From Gari tellinella (lineage: Eukaryota; Mollusca; Bivalvia; Cardiida; Psammobiidae): a stretch of 64,000 nt of DNA. The stretch spans positions 3,463,190 to 3,527,189 of the forward strand of contig OV277869.1 in NCBI GenBank assembly GCA_922989275.2, read 5' to 3'. The notes beneath the pieces were generated by a model that worked only from the letters and a program-made list of their open reading frames with translations, was not told the DNA's origin and ran no database searches. A program made the position numbers and the translations under genes. Positions 54,201 to 57,200 of the stretch are shown here, one piece after another (within the stretch, counting starts at the first letter, position 1; each line of letters begins with the position of its first letter).

Positions 54201-57200
54201 CGTGGTGGTGCTGAGCGCTGTTGGGTTGACCTTCACCTTGTTACAGTACCAGCAGATCATTATATTGTATGGCATGACGTCAATCTGTCTTATATTCTAC
54301 TACATATTTCAGGCTACAATTGAAGCTCTAAACGACTCCCATCAGATCGGTTTATGTCTGTACAACGTGGTGGTGTTGAGTAATTTGGGTTGACCTTGAC
54401 CTTGTTACTGGACCAACAGATCATTATATTGTATGGCATGACGTCAAGCTGTCTTATAATCTACCATCTCTTTCAGGTTAAGATTGAAGCCCTGAACGAC
54501 TCCCATCAGATCGGCCTATGTCTGTACAACGTGGTGGTACTGAGTGATGTTGGGTTGACCTTGACCTTGTTACTGGACCAGCAGATCATTATATTGTATG
54601 GTATGACGTCAAGCTGTTTTATAATCTATTAACTATTTCAGGTTAAAATTGAAGCCCTAAACGACTCCCATCAGATTGGTTTATGTCTGTACAACGTGGT
54701 GGTACTGAGCGCTGTTGGGTTGACCTTGACCTTGTTACTGGGCCAACAGATCATTATATTGTATGGCATGACGTCAAGCTGTCTTATAATCTACCATTTC
54801 TTTCAGGTTAAAATTGAAGCCCTGAACGACTCCCATCAGATCGGCCTATGTCTGTACAACGTGGTGGTACTGAGCGCTGTTGGGTTGACCCTGACCTTGT
54901 TACTGGACCAACAGATCATTATATTGTATGGCATGACGTCAAGCTGTCTTATAATCTACCATCTCTTTCAGGTTAAAATTGAAGCCCTGAACGACTCCCA
55001 TCAGATCGGCCTATGTCTGTACAACGTGGTGGTACTGAGCGCTGTTGGGTTGACCCTGACCTTGTTACTGGACCAACAGATCATTATATTGTATGGCATG
55101 ACGTCAAGCTGTCTTATAATCTACCATCTCTTTCAGGTTAAAATTGAAGCCCTGAACGACTCCCATCAGATCGGCCTATGTCTGTACAACGTGGTGGTAC
55201 TGAGCGCTGTTGGGTTGACCTTGACCTTGTTACTGGACCAGCAGATCATTATATTGTACGGCATGACGTCAGGGTGTTTAATCATAGGAACAACTGTCAT
55301 ACAAGTTGTTGTATTTGTGCCTAAGGTAAAGTAATTTAGTATGTTCTCAATATATATAATCGAAAAGCGATAGTTGTTACTCGCTTAATTCGAACATATA
55401 GGATATGTCATGAGTCGATGTTTAGGACAAGCTGGTCTCAAACGAGTCTAGAATCGAAATATTATTTAGCGAGCCTTAGTGAGCTTAATAACTTCTCTAT
55501 TCTAGACGAGTTTGAGATCAACTTGTCTTAAACATCGCCGAGGGACAGATTCTTTTTCTCACATAACCAACGATTTTAAGCTATCTTTTTAAAGCAATGG
55601 ACATTTTTTTAAAACTCCGGCGACTTCAAAACGCCTTTATTAATAGTGACGTTATAGTGACGTCATCAATTTGATCTCACACATGTTGGAGACACGGATA
55701 TTCGTAATCTTTATTCGCTATAGAAAGCAGGGGTAATTATGCTCAGCTACTTTAAATTTTAAATTCCCTCCCTATAACAACTCCCTCCGAAAACAACACA
55801 AGTGTTTGTCTACCCTTGGATGTCGTTATTGAGAGGGGGTGTTCGGTATCCCGGCGTCTGATCTGGCTTTTGTCATTCAGATCGTTAATATTAAGTTTGA
55901 CAAAGTTGCATTGCGTTTCTGTTTGTTACGTTCAAGCGAGATAGAATAACATATTCACCATTGTACTGTCTAGATTTAAGTGAAAATTACGTCGACTATA
56001 TATATGCACTGTCCTAAGAAAATAACAACATAATTTACGTGAATGTGTTTATTCGGAAATAAAAACGTCTTCATAACGTCTTTTTCACGGTACCATTCAC
56101 ATAAAGAGTTGAACCCTAGAGACGGAAATACAGCGCCCCCTCTCCACAACGACAACAAATGAGAGACAAATATTGTTAACGTTGTTCGGAGGGAGTCGTT
56201 ATAGGGAGGGAAAAAGGCTATAACGCGGCGTCTGATCTGGATTCAAGCTGTTTGTCACTCGTCATCAATGTATTTTCTAGCAAAATGTTCATTATGCACC
56301 TTGAGAAAAACAACAGACGACAATTTTAAGCAGACGATATTGCAGCAGTTACAGCGTTAAACATAACTGCCCTGATTATGGAACTGCAAAAAGGGTCGTT
56401 GTAAGGAGGGAGTCGTTGTTGGAAGGGCCGTTGTAGAAAAGGAGCGTTGTACTCATTTTTTATCACAAGTAGTGTGTCAGTAAGGAATACATTTTCCACA
56501 TACAACCAGTGTAGACCCAAGTTATCAAACTTCTAAGCCTTTGATCAGGGTCTGCACCGACTTTCATTGCAAAACAGCGCAGAAAGCATTCCTAAATTAT
56601 CAATATCGGACTAGACTTAACCCTTTAACTGCCTTACCCCGAATACCATGGTTATTTGCAAACAGTTTGAATACTGATCAGACGCCGCGTAACGCGGCGT
56701 CTGATCTGGATCCAAACAGTTTGACACTCGTGTCTATATTTCTTAAGTCAAAATACCTAAAAATAGTTTTTGGAAATAGATGCAGACGACAATGGTTTAA
56801 ATTTGAAGACGTCTTGGCACTGAAGGGGTTAATATGATACTGGAATTGTCCATTTAAACTTTCAGACAGAGGTGAATGAGTTGAACACCTTCTCGTTACG
56901 ACAAACTTAATGTTTGTTTACTTACATATCATTCCATATAGGATCACTAACAACCTTTACCATATACATTAATCCTTAGCCTGCCAGTCACGACTATAGC
57001 CCCATATGCAAACAGCTTGGATCCGGATGAGACGCCGAGTAACTCGGCGTCTCATCTGGATCCAAGCTGTTTGACACTCGGACAACATTTTCACTAATTT
57101 TGAGCAACTTTGAAGCACTTTGAAACTTGAAGCAGACGAGAAATATAGCAGACGACAATTTATTTGGCGGGCTAAGGGTTAATCTACAGACAATGGCATA

